Shown here: in pieces, positions 11,941-25,320 of the stretch | Position numbering within the stretch: position 1 is the first letter of the stretch | Layout: each line of letters opens with the position of its first letter | Assembly (NCBI GenBank): GCA_029783825.1 | Contig: JAREIK010001718.1 | Location: 602,898 to 666,897 of the forward strand | From: Sapria himalayana | Taxonomy: Eukaryota; Streptophyta; Magnoliopsida; Malpighiales; Rafflesiaceae | DNA length: 64,000 nucleotides | Reading direction: 5' to 3' | Translations under genes and position numbers: made by a program | The notes under the pieces: model-generated | Told to the model about the DNA's origin: nothing | What the model saw: the letters and a program-made list of their open reading frames with translations, nothing else | Databases searched by the model: none

Positions 11941-13914
11941 AAAAATATGTCATATAGTAGAAAAATTATGATAATAAGTTGGAAGGGTTATGACTTACAA
12001 TGATTACAATAATTAATTATAAAGAGTTTTGGCTAAGAATGAATATCAAAACTTTGCAAGATCTATTATTCTATCATCTCTACTAAATAACTCAAAAAAT
12101 TATTGATTTTATGACTATTCATCAAAACTTACCAAATCTTCTAAGTCATTAAATCAATCTATAATTCCTCATTCTATACCTATATAAAATTATAAAGTAC
12201 AAAAATAGCTATGAATATTTGATAATTTGAATGTCATATAAATACTCACACTATAATAATTATTCAGTCCTAAGCAATAACTTTTTCTCCAAATAATAAT
12301 AATTATCAGACATCAATCAATACTACACAATGAGTACTTCATAATAATAGTCAATATACATATGTCTCATTCCTTCATCTAAAAATTTATAAATTTGGTC
12401 TTCAAACTTTTCTTGCATTCCAATTAAAGCTATCACTTTTTGATGGAGATATTTTTCTCATATTACATCAATTTTTTCCAATCTCTTCCACGATTCTCAT
12501 ACATAGAGAATGTATCTATCCTTTCAATTTTTCTTTGATTTGTTTGTTGTTCTAGAACACATTTTATTATAATACTTATAATATCCATAAATATACCACC
12601 ACTTGTAACTAAGGAATGCTTAATATGGACTAGCTCATCTTCTCATATTTTTCTTTTTTTTTTCATCTCACATGTGTCATCTTTGGTAAATAATAAGTAT
12701 TCTTCCCAAATTTCAATCAGTCATTTCCCTTCAAACATTCATTTGTTTCCTTTTTTCTTGCTTATTTCTCTTCTTATGGCCAAAAATATTAGGAGGGACA
12801 CCATCAAACACTTTGTATCAAATTTTTCTTTAATAGGAACTCCCTCATATAAACACAACAAAAGTAACAAGGGAAGACTTAATTAGTTGGCTAAAAAATT
12901 CAACCTTTAAGAACTCAAGAATTTATTTCTTCAAAATCTTTCATACATCAAAATGGTATCCAATGAGAATAATGTATAGAAAAATTACTCTCTAGAATAA
13001 TCATACAAACATAGAGAGTTAGAAATACAAAATGAGAGTATGAAATATAATCAAACTTTACTCATCTCCATGAACTCTCCTATCTTCAAATATTCATATG
13101 TGCTATTCGTGTCACCTTTCTTATGCCCTTTATATTCATCACCAATTAAGTAATAGATGGAAAATCTAATTACCTATGGAAGGATTTAAAATCCATGTTA
13201 TTTTTAATACTAAAGAGTACAAATAGCTCATTAATGATTCACCTATCAATGTAAACCCAAACCCCTTTCACATAGCATGTTATCCCCGACATATCATCTA
13301 AATTTGCATAAATTCCTTCACAACTGATATAATCTCCCATTCTCTATGCATATGAAATAATATTAATTACTGCATGATAATATCTTCAAAGGAAGAAAAG
13401 AATTTATTGAATCTCAATTATCTAATAAATCCCATTTTACATGACATGAAATCTATCAATCTCTGCTCAATATCTATAACAAAAGTTATAGTGGGTGCAT
13501 CATCATCAGATAGCATTTATGTGACATTAGGTTTCTATCTATTCTTTTTCTCTTTATGAATTGTTTATGTGAGATTTTTCTTTTATAATCTTCTCTCTTA
13601 TATTATTGAGTCAACAAACTGAGAGGATATAGGGTGAACATATAATATTCATTCTTACAATAATCACACTTTATCACACAAGTTGCAAACAAATTTTTAG
13701 GTTGTCTCCTAAGCAGTGCTATGTTTAATGTCTATAGGAAATCTTAAAAACTTTTCTATCAGAGATTTTCAATATCCATACTAGTTTCTTAGTATATTGT
13801 TTTGCTTCATTCTTTCTTGTCTTTCAAAATCAGTAGTTAATGCTAGATAAGTAATAATCTCGATACCCTATCCATGAAAATATGTTGGATGATATTCATC
13901 TTCTTTGTTTTTTC
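11941..13914. other. AT-rich DNA, likely retroelement debris
   Basis: There is no recognisable gene on either strand. The frames are short and unlike known proteins. It leads without a visible break into the minus-strand coiled-coil-like sequence that resumes after the hAT element at 18031, so it may belong to the same old element. Confidence 0.3.
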
Positions 13915-13960
13915 CCTTGTTTTGATATTGCCAAGTGCCTTGTTTTGATATTGCCAAGTG
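13915..13960. repeat. Exact 23-bp tandem duplication
   Basis: Two identical 23-bp units, 13915-13937 and 13938-13960, each opening ccttgttttgatattg and followed by the start of a third (ccttga). Perfect identity suggests a recent slippage event. Confidence 0.95.
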
Positions 13961-14594
13961 CCTTGACTTTTTAAGCCTCTTGCTCACACTTCTCCAGAAC
14001 TTTCTTTATTTCAACCACTAAAAGTTAGATTTGTCAAACATGTTGTGCTAGTACAACCCATTCGAGAGTGACATGGTATGATTCCCATGTCATGCTGAAC
14101 ATGACATTTATATGATTCTCGTGATATGCTGGTCATTACACAGGAACTAGCTGGCCATCCCAGCATGACATGGTTGGCTAGCATAGTGCAGGGCCATGCC
14201 ATACCTGGAGTGGGATGTGCTGGTTCAGGCTAGATTGGGCTGGTTCGGGCCAACATGAAGTAGTTTTTTTCCCTAATATGATATATGATTATTTAATTTT
14301 ATTTAAATTAAAAGATTAATACATAACTCAAATTAAAAAAAGCATCAAATTTAAAATGATAAAAAATTACAAAGTACAATCCTAGCTAATATACAATACA
14401 ATGTATACCGCATACATCAACTAATAATAACGCATAAATTAAAATGAAAAATAAAATAGAAAAATAAACAAGCACTAACACGGTAGCATAATATAAATAT
14501 CACATAAATCAAGAATTATTAATAATCAATTAATGTCTGTAGTATGGTATTACGAATGGAGTTGTACATCATCATCATTGTTGGGTAATTGCGC

Positions 14595-15045
14595 TTCTAC
14601 AGGTAGTGAGATTAAGAAACAGAAAACAACAGAAACACAGAAAACAAGCAATATATATCCCAATCTAAGCAAGCATCCACGACAGAATCAAAAATGAGAA
14701 ATTAACATAGGAAATAATGTGGTTCGCTAGTCGCTCAGTACGACTAGCTACCTCCACCAGAAAATACTTATGCGTTACAGATTAAAACTAAGAAACAGAA
14801 CGTCTTACAGTATGCAGCATGCAGCAGTCACGAAATCACGCAGAGAGAGGAGAGGGATGATGAACAGTTCAAACGGGTCAAAAACAGCCGCCCAAAAAAT
14901 AAATTACAAATTGTTTTATATGAAAAATAAACATCTGGCTCATTTAACCGGAGCGGAACCTCCATTATTGTGCTACTGCTGCATCCCCAGGCTTTTAATA
15001 TTTCCTTTCCTGTACTTACATGAAAATATTAAAACAGATTATTAA
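14595..15045. repeat. Copia LTR-like fragment inside hAT C
   Basis: The stretch has a composition unlike its surroundings and contains a 'gtggttcgctag' block followed by 'ctacctccacc', close to the 'acgtggttcgg...ctacgtccac' block seen in many plant copia LTRs. It begins with tgttggg at about 14599. The ends and any target duplication are not resolved. Open frames across it show no known protein. Confidence 0.35.
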
Positions 15046-15094
15046 GTAAAAACAAATTACATATACAGCAATAAATATGTCTAAAAATGTTACC

Positions 15095-15237
15095 AGTGCC
15101 CTCAATATCCTCAATATTCACAAGCCATGAATCATCACATGGCATCAACTTTTGCATCTTATCCTGAATACTCAGCCTAGAATCTTCGTAGTCATTCATG
15201 TATGCAAGTGTCTTTATGAAGTATGGTCATAATCTTA
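15095..15237 (-). pseudogene. hAT transposase C-terminal remnant (element C)
   Basis: Read on the minus strand this gives RL*PYFIKTLAYM, then EDSRLSIQDK. That lines up with RSRLRPYIVEALTCLKD and NDSRFSIHDR in hAT element B (57250-57340), the end of the hAT dimerisation domain. It carries at least one stop. It shows that element C belongs to the same hAT family and lies in reverse orientation. Upstream parts of the transposase were not recognised. Confidence 0.6.
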
Positions 15238-17789
15238 ATCTCTTACCTGAAATAATATTTTCTTCCAAAAAAAGTAGACTTAGATGCTATGATAGATATC
15301 AGAATGGTTAGTAGAGCATGTGTCATATTAGATAACTTGAAATAGGTGGATTCATTTAATTTTGCACCATTATAATATATCTAATTTCTTATTATCATCA
15401 CGTGATGTGATTGAGCAATACTCAGTATCTAAGTACCAATATAGCTTGCTCCTATTCAATATACTATCCTATCATTTGTCCCTAGCTAATTGAATAGAGA
15501 AGTCATCATAATCAAATATGATGTTCATGTCTGTACTCAAAGCATGATCATGATAATCATACCTAATAACATAATATAAAAACATGTTAGTAAATTTTTA
15601 ATGAATGAATCCTCCAGGTTGATATTCCTAGTTCATGCACGTAGATATATATGTCAAAATATTTTATTTCCCTTCCACCTTAACCCTAGGATTCATATAT
15701 GTAATTAAATAATATCGAGCGGAAGGCTAGTAATTCAAATACTTGGGTTTTATCTCAATAGTCATGATACTAATATAAGGCAACATTTATATTTGCTAAA
15801 TATGCTACTAATATTGCATATGCACCCTAGTATAATACAAGTGATTAGAGTATATACAGACAAACACATGGTCATCATTTCAAAGAAAATTTTTGGGAAT
15901 GTTATATTTGAAATTCTTATATCATAGTTTGAATCATAAATAATAAGCTGATTACTCTTACTATTGATATAGTTGGATATCATATATTGCTAGCTAACAT
16001 ATGATTCCAACCTAAGATAGGTGTAATTCCAATGGTATCTCATATCTATTTGATTTTTTTTTTCTTTTTTAGACCCACAAACCAATATAGGCTACTAAAC
16101 TTCTTTCATCTTCTATGCGTCCTAAGGTATTTTAATGAATTTCTTATTTTTTTTTTCTAGTGTGGGAGAAGCCATTTTCATTCTGAGCTAACTCTGAGGT
16201 TAATCATCTGACACATATAACTAACATAAAATATTTCACCTAATGGATCATATCTAATTGTTATACCAAATATACTAATAATTACTTCATTATTAAAAAT
16301 ATTATCAAAAGTTATACTAAATATTTTAGTTTGAATTTATATTCACTGAAGATTTGTATCATACACTCATATATGATAAGTCCATCATAAGAATGTAGAA
16401 TCTCAAAAAAATTTAATATTTTTTTTATTTAGGTTCCAATTTAGAGTCTAAGTAGTCAGTGGTGAGACATACAAATGATGCATCATTGCAACTAATCCAT
16501 ATATTGGATGCCATAAATATCACTCTACTATATTTCCTAAATTTGTTAATTATTAATTATTTTTATAAATAATATTTTATTATATTATTCATACATTTGG
16601 ATGTAAGAATCATATGATAAGTAAGCTGAAAGTAAGTCTACATAATACTATTTATCCTAGGATCCTCCAAATATTTAATTAGAAGACCCATGATCAGAAT
16701 TAGTTTGAATATACTTTACCTCTCAAAATCATTATGGTATATGAAGGGGTGTCAACGAAGTTGAACAAGTTTCAACTTAAAATACCTTACTAAGTTGGGG
16801 TTGCCTCAAATCTAATGCACCCATTTTTTTGGTGCATTGATCGACTTGCCTTTTTATGTGCCTTGTCCCACATGTACTTCTATATGTATAAATCTTTTTA
16901 TCATATATGCATTATGCTGATTATTCATCAATACCCTTAATAATTTTTAGTTTTTATTATTTTAAAAGTGTATCCATACTATTAATGTTTGCCTAGAGTT
17001 TTGTTTTTTCGGTGGTATATGAGTTTGGGTCGAGGACATTGGAGAAAACATAGTTTCTATCTATGATCTTTCGGCCTGATTATCATTGTTATTTAGATCT
17101 ACGTTAATATCATATTTATTATCATTAAATGTATTATGTGACATTTTTCAAAATTATTTATATTTTTTAAATAAATAATGAAAATAAAGAAAAAAAATTA
17201 CAAACTAGCACTATAACAAAAAAAAAACTAGAATCATACAATATACAACTTCATTTTAAATTCTAACCATAAAGTAAGCAAGTTATAGTGGTGCACAAGC
17301 ACACCCACACCACCATGAACTATATATCCCATATACACAAGTGTAAACTATACATCAAACTTTTAAAAAAATAATGTATATAATATTTATATTACAAAAG
17401 AGAGATTAGAGAGAGATTCAGAACCAAAATAGATTTATAAAGTAAAGAGAGGGAATTAATTGAGAATGAATATATAAATTTCTTTTTCTCTATTTATAGA
17501 GAGAGAGAAATTTCAAATTTATTGTTTTTTATCTTTTAAAAATCTATTTTAATTTAAAATGGCTAATATCACGCCAACCATCAGATACATTGTCATAGTA
17601 GTTATTGGAATCAAACTTACCACTACGAGGGACATTAAATGCACTAACATGAACAATGACATGCACAACCTGTCAATATCTCTGACGGAGCCCATTGCAT
17701 GAAAATACAATGTGCAACAAGGGATGTGTAGCCTCCCAATTGTGAATGACCACATAAGCAATATCTAGCTTATGTGGTTGTTTTAAAAA
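15238..17789. other. Interior of hAT C, unrecognised
   Basis: AT-rich, with no protein recognised. At 16746 'aaggggtgtcaacgaa' resembles another hAT terminus (AGGGGTGTCAA), so a nested or truncated hAT may start here. No partner end was found. Confidence 0.3.
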
Positions 17790-18071
17790 AAAAAACCCCA
17801 TCAAGTAGTCACTCGATGAGACTTGACCCGTGACCTATGATCCAACCATAGTTGGGTCCCTAGGTTAGTGGACCATGTCACTAGGCTATGCAAGCAAGTC
17901 ATTCCTAGCCCAGTATGAAGCATGGCTCACACTAGCCCATCATAGCATGAGTCGTGCCATGGGCCAGGCATGGCTAAATCATGTCTAGTCATGGGCATGC
18001 CCAAGCTGGCCGGTCTAGTTGAAAACTCTACTAATACTTTAGTGTTCACTTCATCTTTTTTTTTTTAACCA

Positions 18072-18480
18072 ATTGAGATCATATCTTTGATTTCATCTTC
18101 AAGTTTTTGCACTACAAGTGTCTCCATATTAGTCATCAATATTTCATTATCACTTCATCATTTTCTTCTTGAACTATTGAGGCCATATCTTTACTTTTCT
18201 TTTCAAAATTTTTTGTAAGAAGTCTATCAATATTAGTCATGAAAATTCAATCACTTCCACTTTTTTTCTTGAATAATTAAAGTCATATCTTCGATTTCCT
18301 CTTCAAAATTTTCTGCCACAAGTGTGTCCGTATTAGCCATAGAAATCTATCACCCACTTCAACCTATTCTCATTGAATAATTGAGGTAGTATCTTTAAAA
18401 TTCTCTTCTATATTTTCAATCATAATCATTTGCACATTAATCATAAAAATTTATGATGCATCACTTTCTTTTGATTTTAC
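18072..18480 (-). repeat. Four tandem units of 100-104 bp, coding-like on the minus strand
   Basis: Units begin near 18072, 18176, 18276 and 18380, opening attgagatcatatctt, attgaggccatatctt, attaaagtcatatctt and attgaggtagtatctt. Read on the minus strand each gives about 34 codons with a pattern such as 'TNMETLVVQKLEDEIKDM' and 'TNIDRLLTKNFEKKSKDM', rich in charged residues and suggestive of a coiled coil. Frame changes and stops interrupt it. It could be a repeated gag segment of an old retroelement. The protein is not identified. Confidence 0.6.
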
Positions 18481-21417
18481 CCAATCCATGAGATTATGTT
18501 TCTCCTATAGTTTCAACCTTTCTTCCTCGGTAACATTATCTTTTCTCAATTTTCTCACAAATTCAAGTTCAACCAAGAAATAATATTATGAAGATAGTTG
18601 AAATTCATAACATATTTTTTTTCTCATAGCTTACATTTCCTAATTTTTATGACTTTTTTTGGCTAATAATAGGATTATACTAATTTCTATAAGGTTCATA
18701 ATAAAAGTTATTTCTTTTAGAATGATAAGTCTCATAGTAATGATAATTTGGGACATTCTCACTTATGTTGCATGTTTTCCAAAATAAATTTCATCAAATT
18801 CATTCTGCTCACATATCTCCTTAAGGTAGGTCATTAAGTAATTAGGGGGATATTATCTAAATATTCTTACTTCATAGATAAAAAAAGAACAAATACATAC
18901 AAAAATCTAAAATACAACTATCCACTTTCAAACATGTTAACAATACTTTGAAATTAGATTTATGAAGATTTATCAAACTCAATACTATCTAAAATACTAA
19001 AGACAAATAATTGTTTTATAAAGGTAATTATGTCAACTCGTGTTGTCTAACCAAACTAAATTATTCCTAGCAAAGATACTAAAAACTTATTATGACTTTA
19101 TTATGACATCTAATTTTATCAATTAGATGATGTCCCAAAAGCTCATTAACAATCATCGATAGAGATCAATAAGTACACGAGTCATAGAAGTAATGAAATA
19201 GATTTTCAACTAGAGTCGATATATCAATACCACATAGATTACATAAGCAATTTAGTTATTCGATAATAAGACTCATTTTTAGTAAAATAGATATCTTATT
19301 ATTAGACAATCTCAAGTTTATGAATTTATTCATTTAATCTATGTGATGATATTTAAGTTACTTAACTTAAATCATATTTGACATATAATTACAGTTGGAG
19401 TGTTGGATAATGACTCTCTGCCTTAATAACATATAAGGCAGTTGTCACCATTGAGCTCGTACCAAAGGTGGTCCCCTCATAGCTTTCCCCTCGTATATCA
19501 ACACCGAGACAATAATTCATATCTTATCTAGAGTCATTCACAATCCTATACCTTTTAAAAATACTTTGTCAACTACTATTAGTGGTTACTTCATATGCAC
19601 ACTCTTATTCTTTAGTCAAGTGTCATAAAAATATGTACCACATGGGTAAACGTAACTCTCAAAGACTATCACCATCTATGTGTGTCATCATATATTTGTG
19701 CATGTCCAAAAGATTGGCTATTACCATCCTCCTTGATGATAATATGACTTTCACACTAAATTGAATCCCTTAGAAAAACATTCTATATAATATCTATCTC
19801 AATCGAGAACGTTTTTTAAAAGATGTGTACAATTGATGACATGTAAATATATTATTACTTTTAATTTCATAAGCACAATACTCATGATAATTAATAATTC
19901 AGAATTTTAGATTTTATCATATAGGACTATATTATGCATCATAGTTAGAAGAGTTATCATTTTCTTTTACTATGGATATGAGTGAATCTCATGGTTTACT
20001 AATTACCATCCACCATGAAAATCTATTACAAACCTACTTATATTCTAACTGCTAGTTGAAGCTCTATATAATCACCATCAATAATATCCAAAACACAAAA
20101 TAAATCAAATATATTCATTCATATATAAAAACAAATATCATATCATACATAATCAAATTACACACCCTAGACTCATGATATTTTTCTATAAATTAAATCT
20201 ATCATAGAGTTGAAGAGTTTGAAAGCTATACTCCCTAAACTCTATAAATTACATTAAGTATTGCATCCCTTGCTTCCTTGTGGAACCTCAAGGGAGATAG
20301 AAATTCATCTCTAGGATTTGATAGTTATCATAACTTTTCTTGTTGAATGGAGCAAGAGGAAGAAGAATTAGAGAGATATTTTTGAATTTTTCTATCTTCT
20401 GATTTTATACTTAGACAATTCTACATTACTCCAAGTAGAAATTTGCAACTTTTAGAAAAAAGACACCACTTCGAATTTAATCATTTAAGCTTAAGTAGCG
20501 ACTCTATAAAGTGCCAACAATTCTAGATCACATCTCTATCTTTCTCTAATATAAACTTATGGCACTAGCAATAAATATGACTTGGGCCTAATGTCTCTAT
20601 AACTTAAAGTTGTGGCACTGTGAAGTTTCCACAACATTGTGCTATGTCTTCCCGACTTTGATAAAAAGTTGTGTACTAAGAAATAGTCGTGATATGGTGA
20701 AGGGTTTCTCATATTGATATATGGATGTGATGCTATAATAAAGCCACAATGTTAGCATAATTTCTTCTTAATTATTATATAGACATGGCAATGTGATATA
20801 CTCATGACATTGAGAAAGTATTGTGTATCATGTGGCTACGATGCTAAGAAATAGTTATGACAAAATTTTTCTTTCACATATCTTCAAGTATCAGTGGCAT
20901 TTTGGATGATCATATCACTAACCTTCTTTTCTCTCATATATTTTATTACCATGATGCTGCAAGTATGTCATTGTACTAGTAATTAGCACAAGTATAAAAG
21001 TCATGACTCTTGTCCTCATGGAGTATAGTCATAGCCTTGGAAAATAATCATATTTAAGCAAGTATGCTATTGTACTAGTAATCATCTCCAGCATAAAAGT
21101 CATTACTCTTGTCCTTTGAGAACAAAAGTCATAGCATGGGAAAATAATCGTACTTAAGCAATATCCTCTGTAATTTTTAGAGTCCCAAAAGTTATAACTC
21201 TAAATAATTGTTTTATCTTTGATCTGAATAGTGTTGGTTCTATAACTTTTTATAGCTTAAAAGTCATTCGCAAGATATATATTATATAGTGGTTAATTAT
21301 AATTGCAATAATATATTATAATTATGGTGACCTTGTCCACCCTTAAGAGTAATTATTTTATATTCCCATCCTAATGGGTAATTATCAGTCCCCACCCATC
21401 TTTTCTAATTATTTTTA
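18481..21417. other. Retroelement debris, minus orientation likely
   Basis: No intact gene was found. At 20500-21250 the text again carries dispersed catgac/gtcatgac-like motifs, as in the gypsy-associated spacers elsewhere. A CG-richer patch at 19440-19510 does not match a feature I know. Confidence 0.3.
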
Positions 21418-21739
21418 TATATATTATATATGCATAATATATGTAATGTGTGTGTGTGTGTGTGTGTATCATGTATACTTACATGTACATTATATACAAT
21501 ATATACTATGTATATACATCATACACACACATATTGTATAAATACATCATATATATATATATATATATATATACATACATACAATATATATATGTGTGTG
21601 CGTGTGTGTGCATGTGCGTGTCTGTATTATTATATGCTATATAGTGTGTGTGTCTATATATGTATATATACTATATATACAATAGATATAGTGTATATAT
21701 ACAATATGTATATCATTACAATATATATATCATATAATG

Positions 21740-21774
<35 letters not shown>

Positions 21775-21960
21775 ATATCTTTGCAGGTGTATGTGTATGT
21801 TTATTTGCATATAGTATATATAATATATACTATATGTGTGTTTGTTTATGTGTATCTATATATATTGTATATATAGTATATATTTATTTGAATATAATAT
21901 GATACATAGAATCATTATACATTATGTATGCACACACACACACACACACATATTTTATTT
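21418..21960. repeat. Complex TA/TG/CA microsatellite
   Basis: About 0.5 kb of interleaved (TA)n, (TG)n and (CA)n tracts. Long open frames through it reflect the repeat, not a protein. Confidence 0.9.
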
Positions 21961-22187
21961 AATTATATTTGTGTGCATGTGTTTGTCTTAATTTCTAAAA
22001 ATATCATAAGGGTCAGATCAAGTCCAGACCTAATTTTCAATCTTATTTCTATTAAAAAATGTGATTCTTTTTTTTAAATCACTAACATGGTAGTGGAGAA
22101 GTATTTTGGTATTGTGCATTTGACTACACTAAAACATAAATATTTTTAATTTAGGTCTACATTTTTAAAAATTTTAATAGTTATGTA

Positions 22188-22690
22188 CTTTTTCTTAAAT
22201 ATTTTCAAATTAAAACTTATTTGCATAAATTTCTTTTTTTTTAATGTTTCTTCCAGGTTTTGATGTGGGTATCTCCAAAATAGCACTAATCTATTATTTC
22301 ACATCTATAAATCACATATCTAGCAAAATCAAATTGAAAAAATTATATATGAAAATATTATCTCAAAGGAATATTAAATTAAATAATTAATGAAGGAAGA
22401 ATAAAATATGTAAAATTAGTAAGAAGGAAGTGAAAATTTGGAATTTTGTGATATGATATGAAATAATAAAAATGTTTTGAATTTTATTTATATGACATCA
22501 CATTTAATTTATTAAATGTATCATATATACTTTAATGAATGATGCTGAATACACAAAACTTTTTGTTAAATATTTTTAAATTAAAACTCATTTACATAAT
22601 CTTTCCTTTGTTAAATGTTTCTTGTAGGTTTGTTGGAGGTATCTCTTAAATAGAAATTATCTTTCATTCCACATCTATAAATCTCTTTCT
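22188..22690. repeat. Pair of direct repeats of about 125 bp
   Basis: Copy 1 (about 22188-22320) and copy 2 (about 22558-22690) share, in order, 'ttaaatattttcaaattaaaac' (one substitution), 'aatgtttctt', 'ggtatctc' and 'cacatctataaatc'. Between them lies unrelated AT-rich DNA. They could be short LTRs of a very small element or a simple duplication. Confidence 0.65.
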
Positions 22691-22866
22691 TCCTTTATAT
22701 CTCTTTCTTCCCTCTCCCCCATCTCCCTCTCTCTCAAACAAATCAAACTTTCTCTAAACATAGAAGAAAAAGTTGCATGCCCTCTTTCTCTCTTTCCCCT
22801 CTCACTCTTCCTATTTCCCATCTCTCTTCTTCTCTCTCTGTCTCTCACTCTAACTCTCACTCACTC

Positions 22867-22911
<45 letters not shown>

Positions 22912-22920
22912 ATCTATCTA
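22691..22920. repeat. CT-rich tract followed by (TA)n
   Basis: Pyrimidine-rich CTCTC stretches run from about 22685 to 22870 and pass into a (TA)n run at about 22871-22910. More CT-rich sequence follows to about 23200. Low complexity; no gene. Confidence 0.85.
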
Positions 22921-24024
22921 TGTCATTATCTCCTTTCAAATGTTGCAAGGTTTCTATGAAGATATTACAGAAGGCTACAAGCTTTCTCTCTTCCTTTATC
23001 TTTTTTTCTCTCTACTTATCATTCTCTCTTTTCCTTTCTTGTTTATATGCTTACATGAATTATGTTCATATTGAGTTTTTACATATTTTGTGCTCTCTCT
23101 CCCTCCATCTCTTCCTTCTTGATATCTCTCTATTCCTTTGTCTCTCTCTCTCTCTATGCCCATCCTTCTATTTTCCTTCTCTCTTTCCCACTACACGACT
23201 CCCTTTTGTTAATGAGTTTATGTTAATTATGCTTATGGTGAGTTTGTAAATGTGCATGGTTAATAATGTGAGTCTATTTTATGTGGCATGAGGGAGGCAT
23301 AGAGATGGTAAGGAACATAGAGAGATGAAAAAAATGGATGACAGAAACATGAAGGGTTTTTAATACTTTTTTGTGACTTGGAAAGTGAAAGACATTTGTC
23401 TCAAAATTTTTATTACATTCCTTCTAATTTTATCCATTTCTAATTTCATCACTATTTAACCATAGTGATGAATTTAGAAACGGAGAGAATCCATTTCTAT
23501 AATGCTCATCTCTAAATTTTATAAATGTATTATGCAATGACATTTCTATAAATAGTAATGGAAAACAAATCTCTCGCTAAATATTGTGATGACAAAGGGA
23601 TCTTGGACTCCGCTAATTTTGCAACGTAAAAATTAGAAACATTATCATTTTATATATGAGTAATGAATTATTAAAGAAATACATGATCTATTTCTATTTA
23701 GAAATGGACTTAGAAATGGAAAATTCCTCTTCTATTGTCAAACAATTATAAGTTCTTTTTGTGTAGTTTCTGCATGATATATTCAATATACAATTACATG
23801 CATAACCTATATGACCTGCAACCAAATAAGAACATCTAGATATTATCCATCAAATACTTTTTACATAACATCCATCATAGAATAAAATATCAAATAACAA
23901 ACATAAATGTCCATAAATTTAAATACATAATTTATAACCTAATTAAAAAAATATTAACACAAAAAACATTAATTCAGATCACAAACATACATTGCAAAAA
24001 ATTAATAACACATCATAAACAACT

Positions 24025-25320
24025 ACGAGTCCTCCCGATGAGTATTGTCCTCCGAAGATTTGGACTAATTATCTTTAGAATGATGAAAAATAGATAATGC
24101 CTCTGCCAATCTACACATCATTTTCTCCATCTTCAAAATATTCTATTGCATTTCTTCCTCTATTTTAAATCTATCACCTTCTCTCTTTTTCAATTCTTTA
24201 ATTTCTTTTATTATTTCTTTATTCTTTTCTTACATCTCCTAATTTTTATTTTGTAATGTATCTTGAATTTCTTGTATCTTCTCACACAACCTCTCATCAA
24301 ACATATTATTGTAATATTAAGATAATACCGAAGAACTTTAAATAGAACTTGGATAAATTATAAATGCATGGGTACCAATTCCATACATTCACCATTTTTT
24401 TGGCTCTACTTTGACTTCTTAAAGATAAATATGTATAACATTAATCTCTTGTGCCTTTGTAAAAGGATCTGTCAATTGTGAAGCAATTATAATCATATTT
24501 TTCATAGTTTCATACAATTGTTAAAATATAACATAACTCATCAATTAATATATTAAAAGAAATTTTATACCAATATAAGAAACTCTCATCTTGCTATTAA
24601 AAAATTATATAAAAACAAAGTTAGTCATTACACACTAATGAGCCTATAAATAATAAAGCATCAGTTATGGTAAAAAAATATACTTGAGTTTGCATTTTAC
24701 TTATAGTTAATGCAAAATAACAATTTTTAAAAATTTATTTTTATTATTATTTCCAATTATCAATTGAAACTATAAGTATAAAATGAGAAACTTACATTTA
24801 TATCATTAGAGCACTTATCCACAATTGATTCATCCTTCTTATTGTATATTCGCTTGAATACCTCAAATAGAGTTGGTGGATGTCCCAACTCAGCCTCCTA
24901 AAATTAAATATTAGTTATTATTAAGGAACATCATTCATTATCACATTGATATTATCCTTTAGATTCTAAAAATTTAAATAATAATAAAAAATAAAAGAAA
25001 ATTATACCAAATCTACTGAATGTTGATAGGTTGCCTTTAAACCTCAGGCATGTTTTAAATGTTTTGATCCTTCATTTGCTTTCTTTGATTGATGATTGTG
25101 TGAGTCCACTTGGTATAAGGTCTTGAACTATTCACTATTCCAATATTCTCACTACTTTATCCAAATACTAAGAGGGACACTATTAGGTTTTACATTTTTA
25201 CTATACTTTTTTGTCCATTTGCAAAGCTTGTCATTATATCTTATACTTGTCGCACGTTTCCATGTATTCTTCACCGAGACCACCAAAGTATTATTTCATT
25301 TATACTTTTTCTAAAAAAAC
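24025..25320 (-). pseudogene. Second CACTA protein remnant (Transposase_24-like)
   Basis: Minus strand, in reading order. Near 25270-25100 a stretch with TTKVSLVK-like and 'WKRATSIRYNDKLCKW' and 'PNSVPLSIWIK' segments resembles the Transposase_24 pattern of a basic WK region followed by P-x-x-I-P-x-x-x-W. Next comes a QSKKANEGSKHLKH segment like 'SEKNKANRxKxxxxHTTGSKSF'. An exon at about 24898-24795 (tttag before, gtaag after) reads AELGHPPTLFEVFKRIY then 'NKKDESIVDKCSNDI', like the family's 'GxEPTRxEVFxxTHxxKDGxxVDxxSxExI'. At 24300-24030 a charged, coiled-coil-like tail (KEIIKEIKELKKREGDRFKI) ends the frame. Stops and frameshifts occur. This protein accompanies TNPD in plant CACTA elements. 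Domain naming is from memory of family patterns. Confidence 0.55.

Larger units (their letters stand above)
14026..18030 (-). mobile_element. Degraded hAT element C
   Basis: The left end is tagatttgtcaaac at 14026; the reverse complement of the right end is tagagttttcaactag at 18030. Both resemble the TAGAGGTGTCAA ends of the two better hAT copies in this window. Flanking 8-mers ctaaaagt (14018-14025) and ctaatact (18031-18038) agree at 6 of 8. Both ends have the GC-rich subterminal blocks (14040-14270 and 17790-18030) typical of this family. A transposase C-terminal remnant on the minus strand gives the orientation. Much of the 4-kb interior is unrecognisable and a copia-LTR-like block lies inside. 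The ends are less certain than for elements A and B. Confidence 0.6.

Noticed and set aside
16746..16775. A hAT-terminus-like 'aggggtgtcaacgaa'
   Set aside because: No partner terminus or flanking duplication was found; mentioned only as a possible nested or truncated end.
11586..21270. A possible LTR pair suggested by 'ctaaataattgtt' text near 11626 and 21200
   Set aside because: Similarity covers only about 90 bp with many mismatches and no matching ends, so a pair of LTRs cannot be supported.
21430..21876. A 148-codon open frame rich in Tyr, Ile, Cys and Val
   Set aside because: It is entirely within TA/TG/CA microsatellite DNA; the frame stays open because the repeats lack stop codons in it.
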